From Spirochaetota bacterium (lineage in GTDB: Bacteria > Spirochaetota > Brevinematia > DTOW01): a DNA stretch of 18,896 nucleotides. A program made the position numbers and the translations under genes. Of this stretch, positions 6,124-13,710 are shown one piece after another. The stretch is from positions 1 through 18,896 of the forward strand of contig JAPYWX010000009.1 of assembly GCA_028276145.1 (NCBI GenBank), written 5' to 3'. Within the stretch, counting starts at the first letter, position 1. The number at the start of each line of letters is the position of its first letter. A model generated the notes under the pieces. It ran no database searches. It saw only the letters and a program-made list of their open reading frames with translations, and had not been told where the DNA came from.

Positions 6124-7752
6124 CTAATCTGGTGATTTTCTTAGGAATGATACTGATGCTTTTATGAAGTCTACAAATAGTGGGTGGGGTTGGAATATTG
6201 AACTCTGGAATTCTGGGTGGAATTGTACGCCTACCATCCAAAGATTTTGAGGATACTCTATTATTTCGACTAATCCGTTTTCACTAAAACCTGAGAATAC
6301 AACATTGTTGTCTTCAAAGATTGGGATGTATTCAGGGTTGAATTCATATCTGTGTCTATGCCTTTCAAATATTTCTGTTGATTTATATGCTTCGTAAGCT
6401 GTTGTATTTTGTTTTAAAATAACTTTTTGGGCTCCGAGTCTCATTGTTCCACCTTTCATTGTAACTTTTTTCTGTTCATCTAAAAGTGATATGACGGGAT
6501 GCGGAGTTTTAGGGTCAAATTCTGTGCTATTTGCTTCGGATATACCGCATACATTCCTCGCTATTTCTATCGTCATGATTTGCATTCCTAGGCATATTCC
6601 AAAGAATGGTACATTGTTTTCTCTTGCATATTTAACAGCGAGTATTTTCCCTTCTACTCCTCTTCTACCAAATCCCCCAGGTACAAGTATACCATCTACT
6701 TTTGATAATGCTTCTATAAGCTCTTCTTCACTCAAAGTTTCTGAGTTTATATTCATTATTTTCACTTTTACTTTGTTTTCTATTCCTGCATGGAATAGTG
6801 CTTCATGTATACTTTTGTACGAATCTTTTAGCTCTACATACTTACCAACCAATCCTATTGTAACTTCTTCATCTATGTTTTTGAGGATATTAATTTTCTT
6901 TTCTAGGAAAGATAAATCTGGGGTTTTGTATGGAATGTTTAAATACTCACACATTATTTTATCTAGCTCTTGTTCTTTGTAGAGTAGTGGGATTTCGTAA
7001 ATTGTGCTTACATCTAGTGATTTTATTACTGCTCTTTCCTCTACATTTGTGAAAAGAGCTATCTTTTTTAACTCTTGCTTTGAAAAGTCTTTCTCACTTC
7101 TGCATACTATTATGTCTGGTTGTACTCCTAATTCCCTTAGTTTTGCTACAGAATGTTGAGTAGGTTTTGTTTTTATTTCATCTGAGGATTTTAGGTAGGG
7201 TAACAATGTTACATGTACAAATAAACAGTTTCTTCTTCCAACTTCTAGTGAAAACTGTCTTATTGCTTCAATGAAAGGTATACTTTCTATGTCTCCTACA
7301 GTTCCTCCGATTTCAACGAAGAGAATATCAACCTTTTTCCCTTCTACTTCTTCAGCTTTTCTTATTGTTTCTTTTATTTCGTTTGTTACATGGGGTATCA
7401 CCTGTACTGTTTGACCGAGGTATTCTCCTTTTCTTTCTTTTTCTATGACACTCTTGTAAATTTTCCCGGCAGTTATAGAGCTTGTTCTATACATTCTTTG
7501 GTTTAGAAATCTTTCGTATGTTCCTAAATCAAGGTCTGTTTCAGCACCGTCAAAAGTAACATATACTTCACCATGCTGATAGGGGTTCATCGTTCCAGCA
7601 TCAACATTCAGGTAAGGGTCAACTTTAACAACGTTTACTGTGTATCCCATTGACTTTAGAAGCAGAGCCATTGATGATGTGCTTACCCCTTTGCCGAGGG
7701 AAGAACAAACACCACCTGTTACAAATACATATTTTGTTTGTATGTCAAACAT
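6124..7752 (-). CDS. pyrG: CTP synthase
   Basis: The 542-residue enzyme converts UTP to CTP using ATP and glutamine, in the cytoplasm. The N-terminal synthase domain begins KYVFVTGGVCSSLGKGVS (P-loop) and has GTVGDIESIPF. The C-terminal class I glutamine amidotransferase domain (about residues 290-535) has GICLGMQ with the nucleophile cysteine, then VGVQFHPEF with the catalytic His and Glu. PGGFGRRGVEGK, the oxyanion-loop region, is also present. Length is normal. No Shine-Dalgarno sequence precedes ATG 7752, and a promoter sits almost on the start codon, so the transcript may be leaderless or nearly so. It is divergent from the GH13 gene and upstream of array 1. Confidence 0.98.
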   Translation of the reverse strand: MFDIQTKYVFVTGGVCSSLGKGVSTSSMALLLKSMGYTVNVVKVDPYLNVDAGTMNPYQHGEVYVTFDGAETDLDLGTYERFLNQRMYRTSSITAGKIYKSVIEKERKGEYLGQTVQVIPHVTNEIKETIRKAEEVEGKKVDILFVEIGGTVGDIESIPFIEAIRQFSLEVGRRNCLFVHVTLLPYLKSSDEIKTKPTQHSVAKLRELGVQPDIIVCRSEKDFSKQELKKIALFTNVEERAVIKSLDVSTIYEIPLLYKEQELDKIMCEYLNIPYKTPDLSFLEKKINILKNIDEEVTIGLVGKYVELKDSYKSIHEALFHAGIENKVKVKIMNINSETLSEEELIEALSKVDGILVPGGFGRRGVEGKILAVKYARENNVPFFGICLGMQIMTIEIARNVCGISEANSTEFDPKTPHPVISLLDEQKKVTMKGGTMRLGAQKVILKQNTTAYEAYKSTEIFERHRHRYEFNPEYIPIFEDNNVVFSGFSENGLVEIIEYPQNLWMVGVQFHPEFQSSIFQPHPLFVDFIKASVSFLRKSPD

Positions 7753-7759
7753 GAGTAAA

Positions 7760-7789
7760 AATATAAATAATTGAGCCTCAGGCTATCAA
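7760..7789 (-). promoter_or_regulatory. pyrG: pyrG promoter, with a hairpin in the spacer
   Basis: Minus-strand TTGATA (plus 7784-7789), 18-bp spacer, TATATT (plus 7760-7765). The spacer contains an AGCC-TGA-GGCT palindrome that could be an operator. Transcription would start within a few bases of the ATG at 7752. Confidence 0.5.
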
Positions 7790-7820
7790 TGAGAAGGGAT
7801 TGTGTTGAAAAACTTATATA

Positions 7821-7868
7821 GTGCACTTTTTAGTGCAACTTTGTGCAGTTTGATGCAATAATTGTGCA
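7821..7868. repeat. Helically phased TGCA boxes between pyrG and the GH13 gene
   Basis: GTGCA occurs at 7821, 7833, 7843 and 7864, and ATGCA at 7853, giving spacings of 12, 10, 10 and 11 bp. The first two boxes form TGCACT-TTTT-AGTGCA (7822-7837). Repeats at about one helical turn suggest a cooperative protein-binding site controlling either divergent promoter. Confidence 0.55.
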
Positions 7869-7883
7869 CCAAAATATTTTGGT
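7868..7883. promoter_or_regulatory. 16-bp perfect palindrome, candidate operator
   Basis: ACCAAAATATTTTGGT is fully self-complementary and abuts the last TGCA box. It is upstream of the GH13 promoter region. I recognise no matching regulator family. Confidence 0.5.
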
Positions 7884-7888
7884 ATTTA

Positions 7889-7920
7889 TTGTATCTTTTA
7901 TATTATTTATGCGATATAAT
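7889..7920 (+). promoter_or_regulatory. Possible GH13 promoter
   Basis: A perfect TATAAT lies at 7915-7920. The nearest -35-like sequence, TTGTAT (7889-7894), is 20 bp away, longer than ideal. A better spaced pair, TTGGCA (7949-7954) and TATTAT (7972-7977) with 17 bp, would start transcription beyond the ribosome site at 7978-7983, so I prefer the upstream one. Confidence 0.35.
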
Positions 7921-7988
7921 TGCTTATTATAAAAAAGAATAATAGTAATTGGCATGATTTTTGCTAGTTTATATTATAGGAGGTGTTT

Positions 7989-10262
7989 ATGAAACGAAAC
8001 TTTTTGAAGTTGATTCTGAGTCTGATAGTACTCACGCTTGTTGGTGTGAGTGCTGTCGATGCTGCTACGCTGTGGGTGTATGTGTACACCAACAGTAACC
8101 TTGCGAGTTGGTCAGCAAGGCAACTCTACTACTGGATTCCCGGTACAACAACAAGCGGGTATGTCAACCAATACTCTACATCGGGACAATTCTATGTGTT
8201 CCAAATAAACCTCTCGGTTAACCTAACAAATAAGATAGGTCTAAAGTTGAGGAGTGATGCTAACTGGACGAAGCAAGAGCCTATTAAGAGTGGCTATGAC
8301 AGAATTGTGAAGTTACCTTCTACTTTTGCTGCGTCTAATAGTGCTACTATATTCGTCCACTCACCTGTAAACTGGTGGGAAGCGTTCCCATGGTTCCTTG
8401 CTAGTGAAACAAATGTTTATAGTAGTTCTGTAACAACGACTGCTACTAATTACTACGGTGCTACCTACTACGGTGGTACATATTATACCACTTACTTCTC
8501 GATTTATGCACCGAATGCTAGAAAGGTCTATGTTGCTGGTACTTTCAATTCGTGGAATGCTACAAACATACCTATGAAACTTTCACCTGATAGGTCAGTG
8601 TGGTGGGTTGGTGTAAATAATACTTCTCCAGGCCAGGAGTACAAGTTCGTTATAGAGAAGTATGATGGTACATTGGTTTGGATTCCTGATCCTGCTGCTA
8701 GGAAAAACATTAACTCTACTGGTAATTCAGTGATTGTTTCGCAGTCTTACAGTTGGGCTTCCACTTCTTGGAAGAGGCCGGGTTATGATTACTACAACAT
8801 ATACCAGATGCACATGAGAACATTCTACACTAATGGCAACAGCACATATCCAAACTACAACGGATGGGGTACATTCTATACTGCTATTCAGAAGTTTGAT
8901 TATCTAACTAACCTCGGAGTCACTGCTATAGAGCCTCTACCGATACAAGAGGTTCCAGGTGATATTTCTTGGGGTTATAACTATGTATTCCACTATGCAC
9001 CTGAAACTGCATATTCTGGAAGTTCCTCTACTGCTACAACAAATATTGCCGCGCTTAAGAAGTTCGTTGACGAAGCTCATAAGAGGGGTTTGGCGGTTAT
9101 ACTTGATTTAGTTTTCAATCACCAAGGTTCTAGTGATGACCCAATAGCTCAGTTTGATCCTGCTTCCGATTGGAGCAATCCTCAGACATATTGGTATAAT
9201 GGTTCCACTCCTTGGGGACCAAAGTTCAATTACTCTAATCCTATGGTTTCAAGGTTCTTGGTTGGTAGTGCTAAGTACTTCATGCAGTACTTTAGGATTG
9301 ATGGCTTTAGGTTTGATGCTACTGCATATATAAATGATTGGGGCTTCTTACAGTATGTCACAACAGAGATAAGAAAAACTGCTACAAATGATGGGTATGG
9401 TACAAATGTTATATTGATTGCTGAGCATTTGCCTAATGATGCCTGGGTAACTAGAAAAGTTAGTGCTGGTGGTGCTGGATTTGATTCTCAGTGGAATGTT
9501 AACCTTTCGCATGAGCTTAAGAAGCTATTCATCACAGGTCCATCTGCTGTAGATATAAATAACATATCAAGTTACATACAGGGTAGCGGATTGGATAATG
9601 GTACTTACAATCAGCATCCTTATGGATTGTTTGTTGTACAGTATCATGTGTCACATGATGAGGCTGCAAATGGTAAGCAGAGGCCGAGTGCTGACCTCTT
9701 GAACAGAGGTAGTTGGGGTAATAGCGAGTATGATGCACAAGCTCAGATGATAACTGCTATAGCCACCGCTGTTATGGCTAAAGGTATACCAATGCTCTTC
9801 TATGGTGAGGAGTTCTTAGAGGGTTACTATACAGGTAACCAGAAGTGGTTCCAAGATACAGTACCTATAACATGGGCTAACCTAACCAAGACAAGGGCAA
9901 CCAACACAATGAGAGCAGTGAGAGATCTCAACATGATTAGAAAGAACAATGCACCTATAAAGTATGACCAGATAGGAGTGATTCACATTAACAATACTGA
10001 TAAAGTCATAGGATTCAGAAGGGGTTATGGTACTGGCAGTGGTGATATATATGTCATAATCAACTACAACAAGAAGAGTTACACAAGTTATGGAATACCA
10101 TTCCCAAGCACTGGTACATGGAACTTGATATTTGCACATCCGAGTGGTGCTTATGGTGATTCTTGGGCTGATTCTTACCTAACAAGTTCTGTTAGCTACT
10201 CCGGTGGTAATGCCTACATAAAGATACCAGAGTACGGAGTACTCATTTACAAGAAACAATAA
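7989..10262 (+). CDS. Secreted multidomain GH13 alpha-glucan-active enzyme
   Basis: The 757-residue product has a signal peptide (residues 1 to about 25). A carbohydrate-binding-like module follows (about 26-130, LWVYVYT...WWEAFPWF, pullulanase N-domain-like). Next is a Tyr/Thr-rich linker, a CBM48 beta sandwich (about 165-255, YAPNARKVYVAGTFNSWN), and a GH13 barrel. Catalytic regions are DLVFNH (373-378), GFRFD443 (nucleophile), IAEH with E479 (acid/base), and VSHD557 (transition-state stabiliser). The SHDEAANGK around D557 resembles branching enzymes (SHDEVVHGK) more than alpha-amylases. The substrate should be starch, glycogen or pullulan outside the inner membrane; hydrolysis or branching cannot be decided here. 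AGGAGG at 7978-7983 fixes ATG 7989; a GTG at 7983 would overlap it. Many C-ending codons suggest strong expression. A terminator follows. Confidence 0.9.
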   Translation: MKRNFLKLILSLIVLTLVGVSAVDAATLWVYVYTNSNLASWSARQLYYWIPGTTTSGYVNQYSTSGQFYVFQINLSVNLTNKIGLKLRSDANWTKQEPIKSGYDRIVKLPSTFAASNSATIFVHSPVNWWEAFPWFLASETNVYSSSVTTTATNYYGATYYGGTYYTTYFSIYAPNARKVYVAGTFNSWNATNIPMKLSPDRSVWWVGVNNTSPGQEYKFVIEKYDGTLVWIPDPAARKNINSTGNSVIVSQSYSWASTSWKRPGYDYYNIYQMHMRTFYTNGNSTYPNYNGWGTFYTAIQKFDYLTNLGVTAIEPLPIQEVPGDISWGYNYVFHYAPETAYSGSSSTATTNIAALKKFVDEAHKRGLAVILDLVFNHQGSSDDPIAQFDPASDWSNPQTYWYNGSTPWGPKFNYSNPMVSRFLVGSAKYFMQYFRIDGFRFDATAYINDWGFLQYVTTEIRKTATNDGYGTNVILIAEHLPNDAWVTRKVSAGGAGFDSQWNVNLSHELKKLFITGPSAVDINNISSYIQGSGLDNGTYNQHPYGLFVVQYHVSHDEAANGKQRPSADLLNRGSWGNSEYDAQAQMITAIATAVMAKGIPMLFYGEEFLEGYYTGNQKWFQDTVPITWANLTKTRATNTMRAVRDLNMIRKNNAPIKYDQIGVIHINNTDKVIGFRRGYGTGSGDIYVIINYNKKSYTSYGIPFPSTGTWNLIFAHPSGAYGDSWADSYLTSSVSYSGGNAYIKIPEYGVLIYKKQ

Positions 10263-10270
10263 CTTTTTTA

Positions 10271-10290
10271 AGGGAGCCGAGAGGCTCCCT
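10271..10290 (+). terminator. Rho-independent terminator of the GH13 gene
   Basis: AGGGAGCC-GAGA-GGCTCCCT is a perfect 8-bp GC-rich stem with a tetraloop, followed by TTTATTTATTT. It starts 8 bases after the stop codon. Confidence 0.9.
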
Positions 10291-10588
10291 TTATTTATTT
10301 CCAATTATTTATTCTCCGTTTGTGCTTAAATTTGCCTTGCGTTATTTTAAAAGGATTTTTTCTACTTGAATGTAATTTTATTGCTGGGGATTTATAGCAA
10401 GTGGGTTTATATTAAATCATCTTTGAGTCCTAATTTACCTAAAATATTAGTGAAACTATTGCATTCATTAAACGCTTATAGGTATAAGGTTTCTATTAGG
10501 TGTTGTAGAATGTTTTGAGTGTTTGAGCAGTACTTTAATGAATTGTTTTATGGAAAGACTTGTTAGAGGTTTTGAATTTTAGAGAAAG
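10291..10588. other. Gene-free stretch between GH13 and the HU gene
   Basis: About 300 bp with no credible ORF, RNA gene or repeat. It lies between two convergent terminators; I see nothing in it. Confidence 0.4.
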
Positions 10589-10606
10589 GGGAGGCGTGAG
10601 CCTCCC
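10589..10606 (-). terminator. Terminator hairpin of the HU gene
   Basis: GGGAGGC-GTGA-GCCTCCC forms a 7-bp stem 12 bases after the HU stop. Its minus-strand tail (CTTTCTCTAAAATTC) is only moderately T-rich. The core GGCGTGAGCC is repeated exactly in the terminator at 12883-12906. Confidence 0.6.
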
Positions 10607-10617
10607 TGAGAATAGAA

Positions 10618-10890
10618 TTACTTAACAGCTTCCTTTATCTTGCTACCAACCTTAATGAATGGTACATTCTTAGCCGGTATCGTAATCTTTTGTTTAGTTT
10701 TTGGGTTAATAGCTGTTCTAGCTCCTCTTTTTTTCACACCAAGTGTGAAGTAACCGACCAAGGATAAGGTTCCCTTGCTCTTAGCAACTCCTACTAGCTC
10801 ATCCAAGAAGGTATCAAGAACTTGAGCTACTACCTTTTGAGATAGTTTAGTTTTGTTTGCGATGCTTTTGATAAGCTCTTTTTTAGTCAT
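10618..10890 (-). CDS. HU/IHF family DNA-binding protein
   Basis: The 90-residue nucleoid protein begins MTKKELIKSIANKTKLSQKV, the usual first two helices of HU. The central GYFTLGVKKRGARTAINPKT covers the beta-arm, with the conserved N-P whose proline intercalates into DNA in HU/IHF. It ends with KITIPAKNVPFIKVGSKIKE. The variant A-I-N-P replaces the common R-N-P. HU proteins bind and bend DNA non-specifically as dimers. The gene is monocistronic, with a consensus promoter, a strong ribosome site (AAAGGGGGTG) and its own hairpin terminator, which fits high expression. IHF identity cannot be excluded but specificity features are lacking. Confidence 0.95.
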   Translation of the reverse strand: MTKKELIKSIANKTKLSQKVVAQVLDTFLDELVGVAKSKGTLSLVGYFTLGVKKRGARTAINPKTKQKITIPAKNVPFIKVGSKIKEAVK

Positions 10891-10915
10891 AAAACACCCC
10901 CTTTAACTAGAAGTT

Positions 10916-10944
10916 ATTTTATTGTTATAAAAATCATTTGTCAA
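10916..10944 (-). promoter_or_regulatory. HU promoter
   Basis: Minus-strand TTGACA (plus 10939-10944), exactly 17 bp, then TAAAAT (plus 10916-10921). This is the closest match to a sigma-70 consensus in the window. Confidence 0.8.
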
Positions 10945-11033
10945 GAAAATATTCAAAAAGTCTTTGTTTTACCAATTCTTAAGAGGATTTTGATATACTT
11001 AAAGTTTTTGGAAATTTTTAGATAATATATGTT

Positions 11034-11456
11034 ATGGTGAAGAGGATGTTTTTTATAGCGGTTTTTTTGAGTTTTGCGGCTTTCTCTTATTGTGAGCCTT
11101 ATCAGCCTTATGAAGTTGTGAGTAATGTTATAGAAGATTTTTTGAAGAAGAATTTTTCAAATATTCTCAACTATACAGAGCTTAATGAGAAGAAAAGAAC
11201 AGAAATTTTAATATCTGAGTATTATTCAGGTAATAAGTCTTTGATAGATGCTGAAATTTCAAATCTCAAAGAATATAGAGTTATTGAAACTTATTATGAA
11301 GGTGAGTTTGCTGTCGTTAGAGTTGAGTGGAAGTTAAGGGGTAAGGCACAAGAGGTTAAGGGTACTAGAGAGTATGAAGCGAGGAGGTACATCATGTACC
11401 TCTTAAAGAAATTTGATGAGCAATGGAAAATAATATCCAAGAAGGTAGAGATTTAG
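11034..11456 (+). CDS. Small exported protein of unknown function
   Basis: The product has 140 residues with a signal peptide (MVKRMFFIAVFLSFAAFSYC, cleaved near residue 20) and a mature part of about 120 residues. It carries predicted helices (VVSNVIEDFLKKNFSNIL) followed by strands (VIETYYEGEFAVVRVEWKLRG, ending in a basic WKIISKKVEI). The pattern of a helix pair and then a curved sheet ending in a W-K-I strand recalls NTF2-like lumazine-binding/DUF4878-type domains, but I do not claim homology. C20 is not in a good lipobox. No Shine-Dalgarno sequence is seen before ATG 11034; ATG 11046 is an alternative but has AGAGG directly against it. Its TAG overlaps the stop of the convergent LPP20-like gene. 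Confidence 0.7.
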   Translation: MVKRMFFIAVFLSFAAFSYCEPYQPYEVVSNVIEDFLKKNFSNILNYTELNEKKRTEILISEYYSGNKSLIDAEISNLKEYRVIETYYEGEFAVVRVEWKLRGKAQEVKGTREYEARRYIMYLLKKFDEQWKIISKKVEI

Positions 11457-12868
11457 AATGTCATTTCCTCTATTTTCTGTCCTATATTTCTAGGTAAGTT
11501 AGACAATAGGTTTTCTCTAGAGCTAGCTTTTGCTTCGAAGTTTTCAGAATTTATTAAATTGCCATCTTCATCGTAAACTTCAATTGTTATCAAGGAAGTT
11601 ACCCTCTTAACTTTTTCGCTGCCAAAATCTATTTCTTTTTCATCAGGTTCGGATACCTTAACCAAGACTACTGTTAAGCCTTTCACAGAGCTAGAAATGC
11701 TTTCGTACGATGGGCTTGAAATTTTCTTTGATAATTGTACATTAGAAGCTTTATATCCCTTCTTTAGGATGTAATTTAGAAGTGAAGATGATAGAGTTGA
11801 GTCATAGGAATAGTTTCCGTTTTTCTCTACAAAAGCTATTATAGTGGCTTTATTGGCTTTTGCTACATTCATGTACCAAGTAGCTTCTGCTTGTATTAAT
11901 CTTGATTTACCGATAAGTTTTGAAGCGTCTCTTCTAGTATCTTGGTTTATTGTTGCTAAGCTCGAGAAATCAATGTTTAGGAATGCCTTTATTGAGAGTT
12001 TCTTGTTTTCAAATCTTACTACTCTGTTTACATTACATATTGCTATGCCATTCTCATCGGTTGTTCCAAAGGTATTTATTTCCGCTCCTCCTTCAACAAC
12101 TCTAAATATAAGGTTTACATCTCTTACAGGTATTTTTTTACCTTCACTATTGTAGAAAACACCAAATTTTATTTCACCGGAACTACCAATACTCACAGTT
12201 TTATTGTTTCCTTCTAAAACCTCAATTGAGATTCTGGACAATATGTCTTCCATCTTTTTTATTATCTCTGGATAGTTCATCTTCCTTTCTTCTACATTAA
12301 TAGCGTTCCTTGCAGCGATAGTGTAAGATATTACAGCATTTATTAATTTACCTTCTTTTGCGTAATTTTCTCCTTCCTCTAAAAATTTATCTACGGACCT
12401 TATCATATCTTTGTAAATTTGTTCAATCCTTGCTCTCTCTTCTTTTATTTTGTCTTCAGGGTACTTAACGAGTAGGTACACTACATAATTACCAGATTTA
12501 TCTTGAAATGAGTATTCACTTTCAGGTGTTGGTACGAATATTCTGGCTTTACCTTTAGTGCCTACTTCTGAGGTCAATTTGTTCACCACTTCTGTATTTT
12601 CTTGGTCTGAAGTTATTAGCATTTCTCTTTTGACATCGCTAGTTATCTCTACGAGAATACTTTCAACAACTCTAGATTTTATGTCTTCTATTGCCTTGTT
12701 TCTTGCTAGCACTTTGTCTTTATCTATTCCCATTCCAACGTAGTAAATATCATTTCCTTTTTTAAATACAGGTTTTGATACCCAATCTGGCAGATTTTGA
12801 GCGAATGTTGATAATGACAAAGAAATTATAAAAACGGAAAAACAAAAAGTTTGAAAAACTTTCTTCAT
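11453..12868 (-). CDS. Exported LPP20-like protein with an Ig-like domain
   Basis: The 471-residue product has a signal peptide (residues 1-23, ending STFAQ). An LPP20-like domain follows: LPDWVSKP, then YYVGMGIDKDKVLARNKAIE and DIKSRVVESILVEITSDV, about residues 25-140. Next is a charged helical segment (about 140-215), then a beta domain near 225-300 with GGAEINTFGTTDENGIAICN, a bacterial Ig-like pattern. The C-terminal half (about 320-471) is mixed alpha/beta and unrecognised. LPP20-family proteins sit in the envelope, some tied to flagella or peptidoglycan; function here is unknown. AGGAGG precedes the start well. It follows the paralogous lipoprotein gene, separated by a terminator hairpin, so it may be read mostly by readthrough or from a promoter I could not see. 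Confidence 0.8.
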   Translation of the reverse strand: MKKVFQTFCFSVFIISLSLSTFAQNLPDWVSKPVFKKGNDIYYVGMGIDKDKVLARNKAIEDIKSRVVESILVEITSDVKREMLITSDQENTEVVNKLTSEVGTKGKARIFVPTPESEYSFQDKSGNYVVYLLVKYPEDKIKEERARIEQIYKDMIRSVDKFLEEGENYAKEGKLINAVISYTIAARNAINVEERKMNYPEIIKKMEDILSRISIEVLEGNNKTVSIGSSGEIKFGVFYNSEGKKIPVRDVNLIFRVVEGGAEINTFGTTDENGIAICNVNRVVRFENKKLSIKAFLNIDFSSLATINQDTRRDASKLIGKSRLIQAEATWYMNVAKANKATIIAFVEKNGNYSYDSTLSSSLLNYILKKGYKASNVQLSKKISSPSYESISSSVKGLTVVLVKVSEPDEKEIDFGSEKVKRVTSLITIEVYDEDGNLINSENFEAKASSRENLLSNLPRNIGQKIEEMTF

Positions 12869-12882
12869 TTAATCCTCCAAGA

Positions 12883-12906
12883 AAAAAGGGGCGTGAGCCC
12901 CTTTTT
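12883..12906 (-). terminator. Terminator between the two LPP20-like genes
   Basis: AAAAAGGGGC-GTGA-GCCCCTTTTT is a perfect 10-bp inverted repeat. On the minus strand the lipoprotein stop is 3 bases upstream and a T-run of six follows the GC stem. It would also work on the plus strand, though no plus gene ends here. Confidence 0.8.
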
Positions 12907-12909
12907 AGA

Positions 12910-13599
12910 TTAATATTCTTCACTCATTTTCTTTATGAGGTCGTCCATCTTTTTCTTTGCTTGCTCTGGTATATCAGGTTTCTGTTGCTTTGTTTGTTCC
13001 CATGCACCTGATAGCATTTTGTTATAGGTATCTAGATCCATCTTATACCTTATTGCATAGCTATAGAACCTATCCCTTGGTGAATCACCTACATATTCTT
13101 GAAGCTCTGCCCAATATTCGTTGACTGGAACCAATCCTGACACTCTTACATTCTTAGCTAAGAGTCCTATTGCTCCCTGAATGTATTGTGCATAAGTTTC
13201 TTGGTCGCCTTCAAATACTTTTGCTGCTTCTGATGTTACTAATGATTGAATTGATTCTGCAATTCTAGCATTGACATTTAGTTTTGCGTTGTTCTTAGCG
13301 AGGTCAAGGTTCTTCTGCTTTTCTATCACAACGAAGTAAACAACCTTTTTGCCAGTTTCATCAGTTCCATACTGAAGAAGGTTACCTTGTAGTGCTGTCA
13401 TCACCCATTCGGGTAATGGCATAGTTGTGCCAGTAAAGGCACTCTGCTGGTCTTGGATTATTTCGTACCTTACTTTTGAAGGTTGGGGTTGTGGACCCTG
13501 TGGACCTTTTACTGGTTCTTGCTTTGGCCCAGGACACCCAAATAATCCTAAGCTGAACGCTAAAATCGCTGATACCAAAATAATGCTCTCTTTTTTCAT
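12910..13599 (-). CDS. LPP20-family-like lipoprotein
   Basis: The protein has 229 residues. MKKESIILVSAILAFSLGLF then G21-C22 forms a lipobox (L19-F-G-C22), so it should be lipidated at C22 and anchored in the envelope. A Pro/Gly/Gln-rich linker (about 23-42) is followed by an LPP20-like domain: MPLPEWVMTAL, then KNLDLAKNNAKLNVNARIAE and SIQSLVTSEAA. This parallels the W-V...A-R-N-K-A-I-E...S-R-V-V-E-S pattern of the next gene downstream, so the two look like distant paralogues. A charged Lys/Glu-rich tail ends the protein. AGGAGGAG lies 5 nt before the ATG. It probably has its own promoter at 13620-13648 and is followed directly by a terminator. Function unknown. Confidence 0.85.
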   Translation of the reverse strand: MKKESIILVSAILAFSLGLFGCPGPKQEPVKGPQGPQPQPSKVRYEIIQDQQSAFTGTTMPLPEWVMTALQGNLLQYGTDETGKKVVYFVVIEKQKNLDLAKNNAKLNVNARIAESIQSLVTSEAAKVFEGDQETYAQYIQGAIGLLAKNVRVSGLVPVNEYWAELQEYVGDSPRDRFYSYAIRYKMDLDTYNKMLSGAWEQTKQQKPDIPEQAKKKMDDLIKKMSEEY

Positions 13600-13619
13600 A
13601 AGCTCCTCCTTATATAAAT

Positions 13620-13648
13620 AAGATAAATCAGAAAGTTGAAAATTTCAA
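13620..13648 (-). promoter_or_regulatory. Lipoprotein promoter
   Basis: Minus-strand TTGAAA (plus 13643-13648), 17-bp spacer, TATCTT (plus 13620-13625), 20 bp upstream of the ATG. The -35 lies inside the short palindrome TTGAAAATTTCAA (13636-13648). Confidence 0.5.
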
Positions 13649-13671
13649 AATGAGTTGATTGTTTTGAAAAA

Positions 13672-13684
13672 CAGGCTAAGCCTG
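13672..13684. terminator. Bidirectional terminator-like hairpin in a divergent promoter region
   Basis: CAGGC-TAA-GCCTG is preceded by AAAAA and followed by ATTTTTT, so it could end transcription on either strand. No gene ends here: it stands between the lipoprotein promoter and array 2. Confidence 0.55.
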
Positions 13685-13710
13685 ATTTTTTACAAATCAA
13701 GATTCTTTAA

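Noticed and set aside
7949..7977. TTGGCA-N17-TATTAT as the GH13 promoter
   Set aside because: The spacing is ideal, but the transcript would start after the ribosome site AGGAGG (7978-7983), leaving it out of the message.
10291..10588. Small RNA or tRNA between GH13 and HU
   Set aside because: No cloverleaf, conserved T-loop or strong secondary structure was found by eye.
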